Source of the DNA: Chondrosia reniformis
Lineage: Eukaryota; Porifera; Demospongiae; Chondrillida; Chondrillidae
Reading direction: 5' to 3'
DNA length: 64,000 nt
NCBI GenBank assembly: GCA_947172415.1
Contig: OX359193.1
Location: 382,501-446,500 of the forward strand
Part shown: positions 41,270 to 52,774 of the stretch, piece by piece
Layout: each line of letters starts with the position of its first letter
Numbering within the stretch: position 1 is the stretch's first letter
Made by a program: the position numbers and the translations under genes
Notes under the pieces: generated by a model
What the model was told of the DNA's origin: nothing
Databases searched by the model: none
Seen by the model: the letters and a program-made list of their open reading frames with translations, nothing else

Positions 41270-42066
41270 CGTCTCCAGGTCTAACTAGTATTATAATAAC
41301 TTCCTGTTTGTGAATTATCATTATATCACTGTATACGATAGGCTGTATGCTTTAGGCTGTAATGGCTAGATGTACCTATATACACCTTGATTGCTTAGCA
41401 TTGCTATTTAATTTTTGTGACTTGTGATTAGATGGTGCATTCATTCGATTGCGTGGTAATTTGATTTAAGATATGATCAAATATAGGTGCTTATCTGTGA
41501 TATTGGCAACTTAAGACTTAAGGCTGATTCATGCTGCAAAGTGAAAGTTGACCTGCAGCATGATAAACAAAAAATCCAAAATTTGAGCTAGAATAGTTAG
41601 GGATGGCAGTGCCTGCAACAGTGACTAGTATATCTGACTAGTATATCTGACTAGTATATCTGTCTGAAAAAATAAGTAGTGATCGTATAGTAAGAATGAA
41701 GCTACTACTTGATGTCAGCATTCACAGACATGTCAATAGAGCATTTCCAGTGAGTTAAATTCTGCTATAATTGTTGTGGTGATCTGCACTGGTCAAGAAA
41801 CAAGATGGAATGAAGATATTCAATCTGAGTCTAAAACTTAACACAAAGGAAAGCATAGAGTCTGTCTCTCATTAAAGGACATTATAGATGTCTGTGAATA
41901 CTGACACATTCATGAAACACTTTATATAGTATTATATGTATTGTAATACAAACTGCATAATATATTCAACACAGGTATAGTTATGGTACGTTGTCAGATA
42001 AGAAGATTTTGTAGCTAAAACATAATAAAATGCTAAAGGTTTCTACTGTGATGTCAGAATACTTAA
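41270..42066. other. Intergenic, convergent 3' ends of UBE2L3 (+) and eIF4H-like gene (-)
   Basis: AT-rich 800 bp. The only structure seen is three copies of GACTAGTATATCT (about 41622-41662). Probably 3' UTRs of both genes; AATAAA occurs near 42022 on the plus strand. Confidence 0.5.
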
Positions 42067-44209
42067 TTAGACTGATGAGCAGTCCTCTTGTGCTATGGAT
42101 TCATTAGTGTGTGGCTCGGGAGATTCGGAGGCGTTTGAGCTACTTTCCTTTCTCTTCACTTCAAAATTCTTTTCATCCCGGGGCTTTCCAGCACCAAATA
42201 TTTGTGTATTCCTATCTCTCTCCTCTTGATTTGGGGGGTCCTTGATTGTTCTGGGAAGTAGCTTTAATTTGGGTCGTCTCTCTAATTCATCTAAAGAGAG
42301 GTAGGTTATATTGTATGTACAGTTTCCTGTATTATTAATAATATTATTATTATATGTATTACCATAGTATTGTACTATTATTACACTTTGTATGTAGGAA
42401 TCCATCTCACCTGGATCCGGTTCTTTGAAGTCCTCAAAATGCTGCTTATCTCTACCTCTCTCTGGCTTCTTGTAGCTACCCCTAGATGATGCCGGTGGTG
42501 GGCCGTGGTGTCCCTGTGGAGGATAGTAGCTCCGGCCTGTGGGTGGACCTGGTGGGTATCCCCCATAGGCACCACCAGAGCCACGCCCCCCACCTCGGTA
42601 GCCTACAAGTATTAGTGGTTGCTATGGTAACACAGACTGCTCTATGAGGTAGGTATAGCAGGTGTGTGCCAGTTACTGTGAAACTTCACTACTTTAGGCA
42701 ATGAATATCATTAAAGTTCATTAGATACACCCAAGTACCTCTGTCAGGTCCACCACGCCCTCTCCTAGGACCACCACTACCGCCACGCCCCCCTCCTTCC
42801 TTTCTCTTCCCACTACCAGCTGGATTTACTCTTAAATTCCGTTCACCATATTGCTACGTATACAGAGTCAAATGGAGTCACATGAAACACAAGTCATCAT
42901 CCAATGAAGGAGAATCACTTACAGCTCCATCAAATTCCAGTGCCTTTATCAAAGACTCCTGGTCATCAAACTCAACGTAGCAATAACCCTTGAATTTATC
43001 AGTGTCTCTATCTCTTACTAATCGGACACTCTTGATCTGTTAGAGAAAGAGCATATTAAGTGTGCTACACCATATATACAAGTTAACATTCACAGCACTT
43101 GTCCTTATCCTCACATTAAAGACTACGTATGTTTAGGAAAATGGTGGTATAGATTATTCATACACAAGTTCAATAATTGTACCAAGCTAGATGGATGACG
43201 TGAGACACTTCTTGCTTTAATTTAAAATTATTTCCATTTCCACTTACACGTAGTTCATTAAACATGTGGTCAAGGTCTCCCTGAATTGTATCGAATGGCA
43301 AATTTCCCACATAGATTGTAAATGGTGGCTCAGAAGGGATCTCCGCTCTCTGTACTCCTCCCCTCCTACCTCCACCCACTTCACTCCATCCATGGTCACC
43401 TCTCTGGTAGCCATCTCTATGGAAACCATCTCTATGGAAACCAAATACAACTAAAGTTTGACAGTGGATATACAGCTAGCTATAATAACAACATTTTCTA
43501 ATAATCATAGATGCATCCGGCCATCTAAGTCAGGTGAAATGAGAATAGAGGACAATTAAAGTAAACACGTCAAAGGGACCATTACAACATAATCCAACAG
43601 ATGATGGTAGTGCTTACATGAGGGGGTGCTGGTGGCCTGGAAGCTATGTGTGAAGATTACAGATTACGAAGCAATGGGATGGTCAGGGCTCACCTCCAGG
43701 GCAGTAAAGAAAAAGAAAGAAAAAGTGGCACCCCCTACCATCAAAACCTGCCCAAACTGATTACTGACTGATTACCAACTGATTTACAATTATATGTATG
43801 ATGTTTGTATGATGTTTGTAATTACAGGACTCCCTGGTAGACCAGCTGTGAGCTGAAGGGACATTCCTGAGTAAAAATAATAATAATAAAAAAATGAATT
43901 TTTACGTTTGTAAACAACTAAAAACTGACAGTTTCAACTTTCAAAAATCCATAAACATTTTTAATCTTTTTTTTCCATATATCTAGCAAACTAGTCCAGT
44001 ATCATGAATAATCTAACATAACTTGAACACGAATTACAAATAGAAAAGGCTATATAATTCTGCTTTTGTGAAAGACAATAGAAAGTCCGGAGCGCGTGTC
44101 CTCCTCGCACTCGTACAAATTACATTTACCTTCCTCTTTGTTGGAAACCTTCCTCTCTGTGTGCACGCGACGATCCCTTGTCACGAAATTCAAACCCCTC
44201 GTCGGCCAT
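42067..44209 (-). CDS. eIF4H/eIF4B-like RRM translation factor
   Basis: Six exons (44209-44130, 43431-43248, 43036-42923, 42853-42739, 42602-42411, 42290-42067) give 302 residues. The start [12 protein letters not shown] leads to an RG/DG-rich head and one [23 protein letters not shown] (RNP2) and [14 protein letters not shown] (RNP1). A long RGG/GGP/YPP low-complexity stretch follows, then [17 protein letters not shown] and [13 protein letters not shown]. Those last two motifs are shared by eIF4B and eIF4H. Such factors stimulate the eIF4A helicase during cap-dependent initiation; eIF4B is itself an S6K substrate, and S6K lies 3.5 kb away. Length is between eIF4H (about 250) and eIF4B (about 610), so a single ancestral-type gene is plausible. 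The start context is AACAAAATGGCCGA. Exons 1 and 2 join in phase across a 698-bp intron. Confidence 0.88.
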
Positions 44210-44312
44210 TTTGTTCAAATACCAGATGTTTCAAAAAATGCTTCCGGTTTAAAACATTAACTATTTCACACTTCATACAACAATTAAATTATCAAGTCTT
44301 TAAATCAAACTT

Positions 44313-47300
44313 TCATTTATTTTTGGCTTCTCCAGTGTCCTACGAAAGAGGAGAAGTAAATTAACTGGAGAAGGTGAGGGACGATGGTAACTTACTGTAA
44401 GGGTTCTCCCCTTTGTTTCAATTGGTAGCAATACAAGAGCAACAATTGTTACCAAAGCCATTATGATGAAGAGCACTATTCCTGCAATCTCACTTAGTGG
44501 GAAAACCACCTAATATATTACATATATGGAAATTAAGACACTTCAACATTATGCATATATTTCTGCAGTATGCAGATGCAACACATACATATATAGGAAA
44601 CTGAACAGGGCCTTATGGTATACTACTGAATATTACAATAGATCAGTCTATAGCAAGTATGTCTCTTAGATGGAATGTCTTTTGACTTGTTTTGAGTACA
44701 TATAATCTGCCAAAATTGAGCCCTTTGTATAGAGGGTACGTCTCTATGCAATTGGAAGGTATTATGCAACAGTGACACAAATCAGTCCTCTCTCATTCAA
44801 ATGGCACCCCATATATATATAAGTACCTGAGCAAAGTATGGTGCCACTATTCCTCCAATCCGCCCCACAGTGCTACCCATGGCCAGGCCAAGTGCCCTCA
44901 CTTTGGTGGGGTACACCTCGGGTGTGTAGATGTAGAGAGCTTGAAAGGCTCCTGACACTAGTGCTCGGCAGATAAACAGAAAGGCGGTAAGTGCAAGCCT
45001 GGAATTATGAAATACAATGATAATAGAGTAAGGATTCCTTCTATAACTGCATCTCCAGTTTGGTGAATGTTGTATATAATGTACAAACCTGGTTGTACAG
45101 AGTAGCAGGAGTCCTGTGAATATGGCAACCACAACCATTTCTGATGCCATGACCCATTTTCTACCAATGAAAGGAAGAATTAGAGCTGTTATTATGATAC
45201 CAGGTGCTTCAGCAGCTGTTGTCCAAAGGAGAGTAATGTAGTCTTCTCTGGTCAGTTCCTTGCAGATGTCCAACTGTGGAAGTCCACTTGCAAGACCTTT
45301 GCGGGGAGTGGAATAGATTAGGTTGCATGAGACAAAGGGAGAGATGGATATATAGATGGAGTGATGGATGGAGTGATGGATAGATGGAGTGATGGATGGA
45401 TGGATGGATGGATGGAGTGATGGATGGAGGGCTGGAGAGTGGGGATGAGAGAGGGAGGAGGGGGATTAATGAGTGGATATTTGCTTAACTCACTGCAATG
45501 TCTGTCATATTGAAAGATGGTTGTGGTCAACAGTATAATTCCATAGTAGTAAGACACAAACATGAGCCAGATGATCCACAACAACAAAGTTGTTTTCCAC
45601 ATTCCATTGATAAACAAGTAACTAATTATATACTTTTCATACCACTTTGATAAGTAGAGAGAGGGCGTGGATGTGAGTGTAAGGGATATAGGGAGACAAT
45701 TTCAGATGCCATACCTTTTGTTCCTTTGGTACAAGTGGTGTAGATGAGGAAGAACCATCATCCTTCTCTGCTGCATCGGATTCACCCAGTAGTTTATCCT
45801 TCTCCTCATTGGTGACCAGGTAGACATTTACTGGGGCCTTACAATTTAGTTTAATCATCCAATTGAGGATCTTCAGAGCATGTTCCTTTTCTCCTTGCAA
45901 GACTAGGAATTTTGGTGAACCAGGCAATGCCTACACACAGAGAGAGACATTATGCAGTGCAATACACACATGCATATCACCTGTATATAGAACTTACTAT
46001 TGGTATTACAAATGTAAGGAGAATGACTGGAATGGCAGCAAATATCAACATGTACCTCCAACCCAGGGCTGGGTTAGTGTTTACATACATTCCAATTAGT
46101 ACCACCCCAATGCCACCAAGAATCCAGAACATCTGTATGCGAGGAAGAGAATATTTTGAAACAAGAAAGAAGGTACAACAAAAATTTGAAAGTGAACACT
46201 TATACTTAAAGGAGGCATAATGAACACATAACTCGTAAATAATTAAACACACTAGTAGGATACAAGAGTTTTCTCTTTCTGTTTCTCTTCTCCATTAGGC
46301 CATGCATGCCAAGGATTCACAGAAGATCAAGATAAAGAAAAAGACAAAGACTCCCAGGATCACTGATGAAGGGTGGAATTCCCAGAAACGGCTGTCTGAC
46401 CCAGTGGAGAAGAAGATGAAAGAAGGGAAAAGAAGGAAGAAAAGACTCCTGTATCTTCATCTAAAGCTCTCTTTAGGTTTAGTTCCCCTATAGGCTCTTT
46501 TTACAGAATAGGCATATAGCATGTAGGAAAATGGTATCTTAGATTTTTCATGTACATATGCATGATGTTCCATAACTAAATCAGTTATATGTACGCGTAA
46601 GCTGAAGTAACACTAGTCTGATTTAATAATATATATTGAACCAAACACAGATTTAATTTTAGTATAACTTTAGGAAAATTAATGTATTTTGTATTTATAC
46701 AACCTTTGTGGCTATAGGAATGTATACAAACTAACCTGAAGAAACAATATAACCTGACCTCTGACTTTCTTCGGTAGAAACTCAATGGCATATGTTACAC
46801 TAAAAAGATACATATTGTGTATATAGATAAATAGTAAACTGCATATGGTATATATGTCATTATTGCATAGTTAATGAGTTGATATGGAGTAAACAAGTGA
46901 ACACATTTATACAAACCACTGTCCTCCTCCACCAGCAGCAAATCCAAGTAAAGTTCTTAGAAACACTATCCATCCATAGTTGGGTGAAAAGGCACTCATC
47001 ACTCCACTAGCAGCACTCACTAGAGACACTAGAAAGAGAGCCTGCATATATGTGCAAAATGATATACTTTACTCATTATTAATTAGTTGCATGTGTCAAT
47101 TTACTTTATTTCTTCCAAATAAATCAGCAATGTATCCAAAGTACGGTGCTCCAAGAAAAAATCCTACAAACACCATCTATACAATTTATGAGGTCAGTAA
47201 ATAATTTATCTATATACATAGCCATTAATTAATTAATAATATTGAGAGTATAATTTAAAAACTGGATGTATGATCTATGTAATTAAATGTAAAATGCTCT

Positions 47301-47750
47301 TGTATCCAACTATATATACTTACAGCAGTGATGGTCGCTTCTTGTACTGGTGTTAAACCCCACTCGCACTTTAACACAGCAGATAACATTGCTAACAGAA
47401 GAATTTCAAATGCTTCCACTGTCTAAAAATTAAAACAGGCATGCAGTTAGTACTTAAACTTAAAAGGCTATAACTACCTATATTCAACAAATTCCCCTAT
47501 TATGAAAAATTAATATTTTATATATAAATTGCGTTCGACATATCCTTGTGTTACTGTAATTTAACGGGACGAATATGTGTATTCATTCGCTGACCCAAAC
47601 GAGTCCTCCAAAAGCTATAACAAGAAGTTGAAAGACACCGAACCCTCCTTTATCGATGACTTCGTCCACTGTAGCTACCTCTAGATCTCCCATTTTTAGA
47701 ACACCATCTTCATTGATGGAGAAGTCTTTGAGCTCTGTCTCCTCCGACAT
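44313..47750 (-). CDS. SVOP-like major facilitator transporter, paralogue B
   Basis: Twelve exons: 47750-47595, 47422-47324, 47176-47105, 47041-46917, 46799-46736, 46132-45998, 45930-45715, 45644-45494, 45296-45089, 44998-44827, 44509-44396, 44339-44313. They give 512 residues. Same exon plan and motifs as paralogue [105 protein letters not shown] and [16 protein letters not shown]. The central exons (6-9) are nearly identical to A, while exons 1, 4 and 5 differ much more. Transported substrate unknown. An upstream in-frame ATG at 47789 exists; 47750 is preferred by comparison with A. Its 3' end lies about 100 bp from the eIF4H-like start. Confidence 0.88.
46255..46535 (+). mobile_element. 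Short intronic element, family 1 (copy c, fold-back form)
   Basis: The left arm GGATACAAGAGTTTTCTCTT is complementary to the right-side purine tract and GACTCCTGTATC. The core carries AAGATCAAGATAAAG, GATGAAGGGTGGAATTC and GGTTTAGTTCCCCTATAGG. The right end TGTAGGAAAATGGT (about 46531) is the complement of ACCATTTTCCTACA, which starts the 58.7- and 61.7-kb copies. In a paralogue B intron. Confidence 0.75.
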
Positions 47751-48125
47751 AGCTCCTTCCCAAATCGCACAAGGAAACAGTTCAACCAAACAGGTCTGAA
47801 CAATGGAAGGGTATTGTATAATTTGTTGAGTTGGAAATCATTACCAAGCATTCAATTCTCTGCTCAAAGTAACGGAAACGGCCGATTACATGAGGAATAT
47901 AGGCTACTAATCGATAGTTCGTCTGACGCCATCTACAAATTCATGCATGCAGTACCATTTCACAGCATAGTGAGAATTGTAATAATGCGCTACCACAAAT
48001 GTTGTTTTCCGAGCCCATAATATGGCTGTACGATATAGCTATCGAGTGTACAAAAAGATGGCGTTAGTATGTTAAAAAGATTTTCGCTGCAATTCTATAG
48101 ATTTTATATTTTAAAGCTGCAAGTG
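47751..48125. promoter_or_regulatory. Divergent region, transporter B (-) / TRMT2A (+)
   Basis: About 375 bp between start codons. An AAAAAGATGGCG motif (about 48054-48065, YY1-like) lies 60-70 bp upstream of the TRMT2A start. No TATA box or other clear site. Confidence 0.45.
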
Positions 48126-51100
48126 ATGAGCAACAGCGGGTCTCCTGGACGAACGGTCGAGGAGACGTTACGTCCGATATCTCCAAAAGATGAACTCAAG
48201 GAAGGAACCGAGAAGCGCACACTATTGGACCAAGACTTAAAAACTGTTCCTTCTGAAGGCGCTGTTATGGCACCTCAGTGTAGTACAAGCACCTACAATG
48301 CCAAGTACACAACTGAAATACACAAAATTGAGATTAAAAACCTTCCGAAAGTTGGCTTTTCCGTGAGTCATCAGATCTGTTACAGATGTCATGTTTGAGC
48401 TCTGCTTTGATCTATCTGATGGCATCAGTAATAGTAAAGCTACTGTCATATTGATGATTTATATTCTTTTAGGCTTTGAAGAAGTTTATCAAAAAGCTGT
48501 GTAATTTTGAACCGGTGAAGATTAATTACCAGTTAGGACGTACTTTTGCATTTGTGACATTTCGAAATGATGACTTGAAGGAGGTAAGTGTACTGCTATA
48601 CCCAATGCCACGCCTCCTACCCACCTAATGCCACACCTCCTACCCACCCAATGCCATGCCTCCTACCCACCTAATGCCACACCTCCTACCCACCTAATGC
48701 CACGCCTCCTACCCACCTAATGCCACGCCTCCTACCCACCTAATGCCACGCCTCCTACCCACCTAATGCCATACCTCCTACCCACCTAATGCCACACCTC
48801 CTACCCACCTAATGCCACGCCTCCTACCCACCTAATGCCACGCCTCCTACCCACCTAATGCCACGCCTCCTACCCACCTAAAACCACGCCTCCTACCCAC
48901 CTAATGCCACACCTCCTACCCACCTAATGCCACGCCTCCTCCATTATCTTATTCTGTAAGGAGGCAATTGAAAAGTTAAATGGAGCTGAATGGAAAGGCC
49001 GGAAGCTGATTGTTAAGGTGAGTGGTGCTGGTAGTGCTACTGTCTGGTAAGTGTCACTCTAATGATATGATTATAAGGTGGCCAAGCCGGCTGTGGATCC
49101 AATGAGGAAAAGGAAACCACAGTATGATGGTAAATAGTTGTGGTTTGAAGCTGATAAGACGGTTTACGTGCCACTTCTCTCATAGGTGAGGAGGGTGAGC
49201 CAAAGAGAAAGAGTCTCCAAAGTCACTTGTCACCAGAAGAAAGGTTGCAAAGATCACCTTTAAAAGATGAATTTAAATTTACCTCAAATTTCAACACACA
49301 TTTAGGGTAGCGGAGGCTTGTACTCCACTTTGGTGTATGCCATATAAGGAACAGCTGGAGGTACATACACTGGGTCTTGATTGATGTTTTGTACTGTATG
49401 TGATTGCAACATATCTTTGCATGATTACAACATATTTTAGCAAGATTGCATCACATTTTGACTGTGTTTTCATTGTTACCAGTTGAAGCAAGGAATCGCA
49501 CATGGAGCAGTGAGACACATCACAAAGGCCATTAAGAGGGATTGCAAGGTTGGTCCTCTAAACAGCGTAACTATGGTAACCTCTCCATCTCTACTGACAC
49601 AATTCTTAGGACCTGGAGTGGCTTAAGGAAGCGCTGTCTGTTCACAAAGGTCTCTTCTGTAAACTGGAAGAGCTTGTCGCTTCAGTAAGTGAAATAAACA
49701 TAATGTCAGAGTGAGAAACCACTTTATCTAGAGTGTCCCTTGTACCACAGCCGGTGGAGAATGGCTACAGAAATAAGTGTGAATTTACAGTTGGACCCTC
49801 AGTGGATGGTTATGGTGAGTTGGACTACAGACAGCCCCAGGGGGGGGGGTGGGGTTTTGTGCACTATTAATCTACATATGCTTCCTCTCAACAGACAAGA
49901 CTGTTGGCTTTAGAGTTGGCTCTTATAAAGGTACTCCTTTCCAAGTTGTCATTCAGTGGTGTAGTGAGTGTGTGTCCTCATGACTGTAGAGGGAGATCTG
50001 AGCGTTGTTCCACCACAGACGTGTGTCCATGTGCCTGAGGAGGTCAAGTGTGTGGTCAAGGTGGGTCAGCCAGGCAGTGAGTGCTGCAGCACACATCATC
50101 CAATGTAGCCTAATATATAGCCCTTGTATATAGCCTAATATATAGCCCTTGTATATAGCCTAATATATTATAGCTCTTGTATATAGCCTAATATATTATA
50201 GCTCTTGTATATAGCCTAATATATAGCCCTTGTATATAGCCTAATATATTATAGCTCTTGTATATAGCCTAATATATAGCTCTTGTATATAGCCTAATAT
50301 ATTATAGCTCTTGTATATAGCCTAATATATAGCCCTTGTATATAACCTAATATATAGCCCTTGTATATAGCCTAATATATTATAGCTCTTGTATATAGCC
50401 TAATATATAGCTCTTGTATATAGCCTAATATATTATAGCTCTTGTATATAGCCTAATATATACTGATAGTCACTTTAATAATAATAATAAAAAATAAATA
50501 AATATAGCCCTTGTATATAGCCTAATATATTATAGCTCTTGTATATAGCCTAATATATTATAGCTCTTGTATATAGCTCTTGTATATAGCCTAATATATA
50601 GCCCTTGTATATAGCCTAATATATTATAGCTCTTGTATATAGCCTAATATATAGCCCTTGTATATAGCCTAATATATTATAGCTCTTGTATATAGCCTAA
50701 TATATAGCTCTTGTATATAACCTAATATATAGCTCTTGTATATAGCCTAATATATAGCCCTTGTATATAGCCTAATATATAGCTCTTGTATATAGCCTAA
50801 TATATAGCCTTTGGACTTCATCTAATAGGTTGTCCAAGAGTTTATAGACACGTCTCCTTACTCCTCATTCAGTCCGCTGGACAACTCAGGGTCAGTTGAA
50901 AGCTTTGCTACTAACCATATGAATAGCTATCAATCTCCCCCACCCAGGAACTGGCGGCAGGTTGCTATTAGGTTTTACACAACTGGAGAATCAATGTTGA
51001 TATTCCAATTCCACCCACAAGACCTTTCTACAGTGGGTTTCCATGCCAACGAGTTGACTAAGTTATTATGTTGTTAAGAGTGTTGACGTTGTCTCTTTTA

Positions 51101-52727
51101 GACAGATATAGCAGCTGAAGAGGAGCGGATGAAAAAGTTCTTTACAGAAGGTCCCGGAGCATCATTGAATGTTAATTCAGTATACTTACAGGTGGAAGGG
51201 AGAAAGTATAGCAAATCTGCTGTCCACACATGTCAGCCATATTAACCAAGTCTTGCCTTCTCCATTAGGTTGCCAGGCAACCAGAAGAGTGGTCGTTACG
51301 CACTTATATCTGGTCAGGAGGTACTTGATGTCTGTGTACATGTCTTATATACGATGAAGTCCACTATATGATCCTTTCTAGCGTGTTCACGAGGTGATAC
51401 TGGGGATGAAGTTTAGAATATCCAAAGAGTCATTCTTCCAGGGTATGTCTCCAACTGTCACTGTTTGTAGCTCTTAAGATCTTGTACTCCTCATTACAGT
51501 TAATACCAAGGCCACAGAAGTGATGTACAAGTTGATAGGGGATTTCTGTGGGGAAAACCCTAATGCTACACTATATGGTATGACTGTGCTGTTCAATTTG
51601 TACTAAAATATACACATAATAATAATGCTAATTATAATGTTTATTTCTATACTAGTACACACTGTATAGGACAGATAGTATATACATGTTTACACTACCA
51701 AATTTAGTTGTAATATCATGATGTTTGATATATCTGCAGACATTTGCTGTGGAACTGGATCTATAGGTCTCTGTATGGCCAAGGTATGTGTAGGTCTCGG
51801 TAGCCAGACCTTCAGTGCTGCCATGTTGCTATTACTGCTGGTCTACCTACTCACAGCATGTTCAAAAGGTCATTGGAATTGAGATGGTTCCTCAGGCGGT
51901 GGAGGATGCGAGGATAAATGCAGAGATCAATGGTTACTGTTCATCTCATGTATCAGCTCCTAATCACACTGTGCAGGCACCCTCCATGTTTAAATGTGCC
52001 AGAATTAATGTAGTTTTCATAATAGAGCTGCAGCACTTAATTGAAGCTTACCTTTATATTGAGTAAATGTGGCTTTTCAAGGTAGTAAATCCTGCCTTCC
52101 CTACCCTCCACTTGAGCTGTATGTCTGTACTTGTCCCAGAGTTAGTCTGTCAGTTCCATGCTGTTCGGGTCACAGGTGTACAGAATGTGGAGTTCCACAG
52201 TGGCAAAGCGGAGGACGTGCTACCTCAACTCATGATCAACGAAACTGCAGCTCAGGTCATAGGAATCATTGACCCTCCTCGAGGAGGATTGCGTAAGGCA
52301 ATCATACCTGCAATTTATGACATGGTTGTTATGGCAACAAAACTGTTACTATAGAAACAAAAGTGATTAACGCAATCAGAAAGTGCAGAAGTATCCAGCG
52401 GCTGGTGTATGTTGCATGCAATGCAGAGAACGAGGGAGCCATCAGTAATTTTGTTGCGTAAGTCTACATGTCCTTGATGCATTTACGGAATAGCATCACT
52501 TGCCAGACCTCATCGTCACTCCATGTTTCTTCCTATTTTTATGCAAAATGGCATACCCCTAATTGCAAGTGATGTACTGTACAATGCTTTGCTCCATCAG
52601 GTTATGCAGGCCGAATACCAAGCACTCTCCAGGGCTCCCATTCAAACCAGTGAAGGCCATTCCAGTTGATCTCTTTCCTCACACAAACCACTATGAATTA
52701 GTTGTTTGTTTTGATAGAAGTTTGTAG
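48126..52727 (+). CDS. TRMT2A: TRMT2A, tRNA (uracil-5-)-methyltransferase with RRM
   Basis: Twenty-two exons: 48126-48362, 48473-48583, 48961-49017, 49078-49129, 49186-49243, 49306-49360, 49483-49548, 49610-49684, 49751-49814, 49895-49930, 49990-50060, 50829-50890, 50948-51032, 51102-51205, 51269-51320, 51382-51442, 51500-51577, 51740-51783, 51857-51932, 52176-52292, 52355-52457, 52601-52727. They give 596 residues. An RRM (IEIKNLPKVGF, GRTFAFVTF) precedes CTPLWCMPYKEQL, NKCEFTVG, GMKFRISKESFFQVNT, SAM motif LYDICCGTGSIGLCMAK, IGIEMVPQAVEDA, IIDPPRGGL and VYVACN with the presumed catalytic Cys. It makes m5U54 in the T-loop of cytosolic tRNAs. Human and sponge tails match (FKPVKAIPVDLFPHTNHYEL). 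Exon 14's end was set by phase. Two large introns consist of tandem repeats. Confidence 0.95.
48595..48945. repeat. 23-bp minisatellite in TRMT2A intron 2
   Basis: About 15 copies of CCACCTAATGCCACGCCTCC plus TAC, filling the intron between exons 48473-48583 and 48961-49017. Confidence 0.94.
50103..50815. repeat. AT-rich tandem repeat in TRMT2A intron 11
   Basis: About 30 copies of two interleaved units (TATAGCCTAATATATAGCCC or ...TATTATAGCTC followed by TTGTA), broken once by an A-rich patch near 50480. The array fills the 768-bp intron before exon 50829-50890. Confidence 0.93.
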
Positions 52728-52774
52728 TTACATTGAGTTTTTGTGCATGCACTTTCGTTTTAACATTTCGCTAT

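Noticed and set aside
43170..44129. Possible extra exons of the eIF4H-like gene between 43450 and 44130 (for example near 43640 and 43850)
   Set aside because: Exon 1 (ending 44130) and the RRM exon (from 43431) join in perfect phase as [10 protein letters not shown]; the extra pieces do not keep phase.
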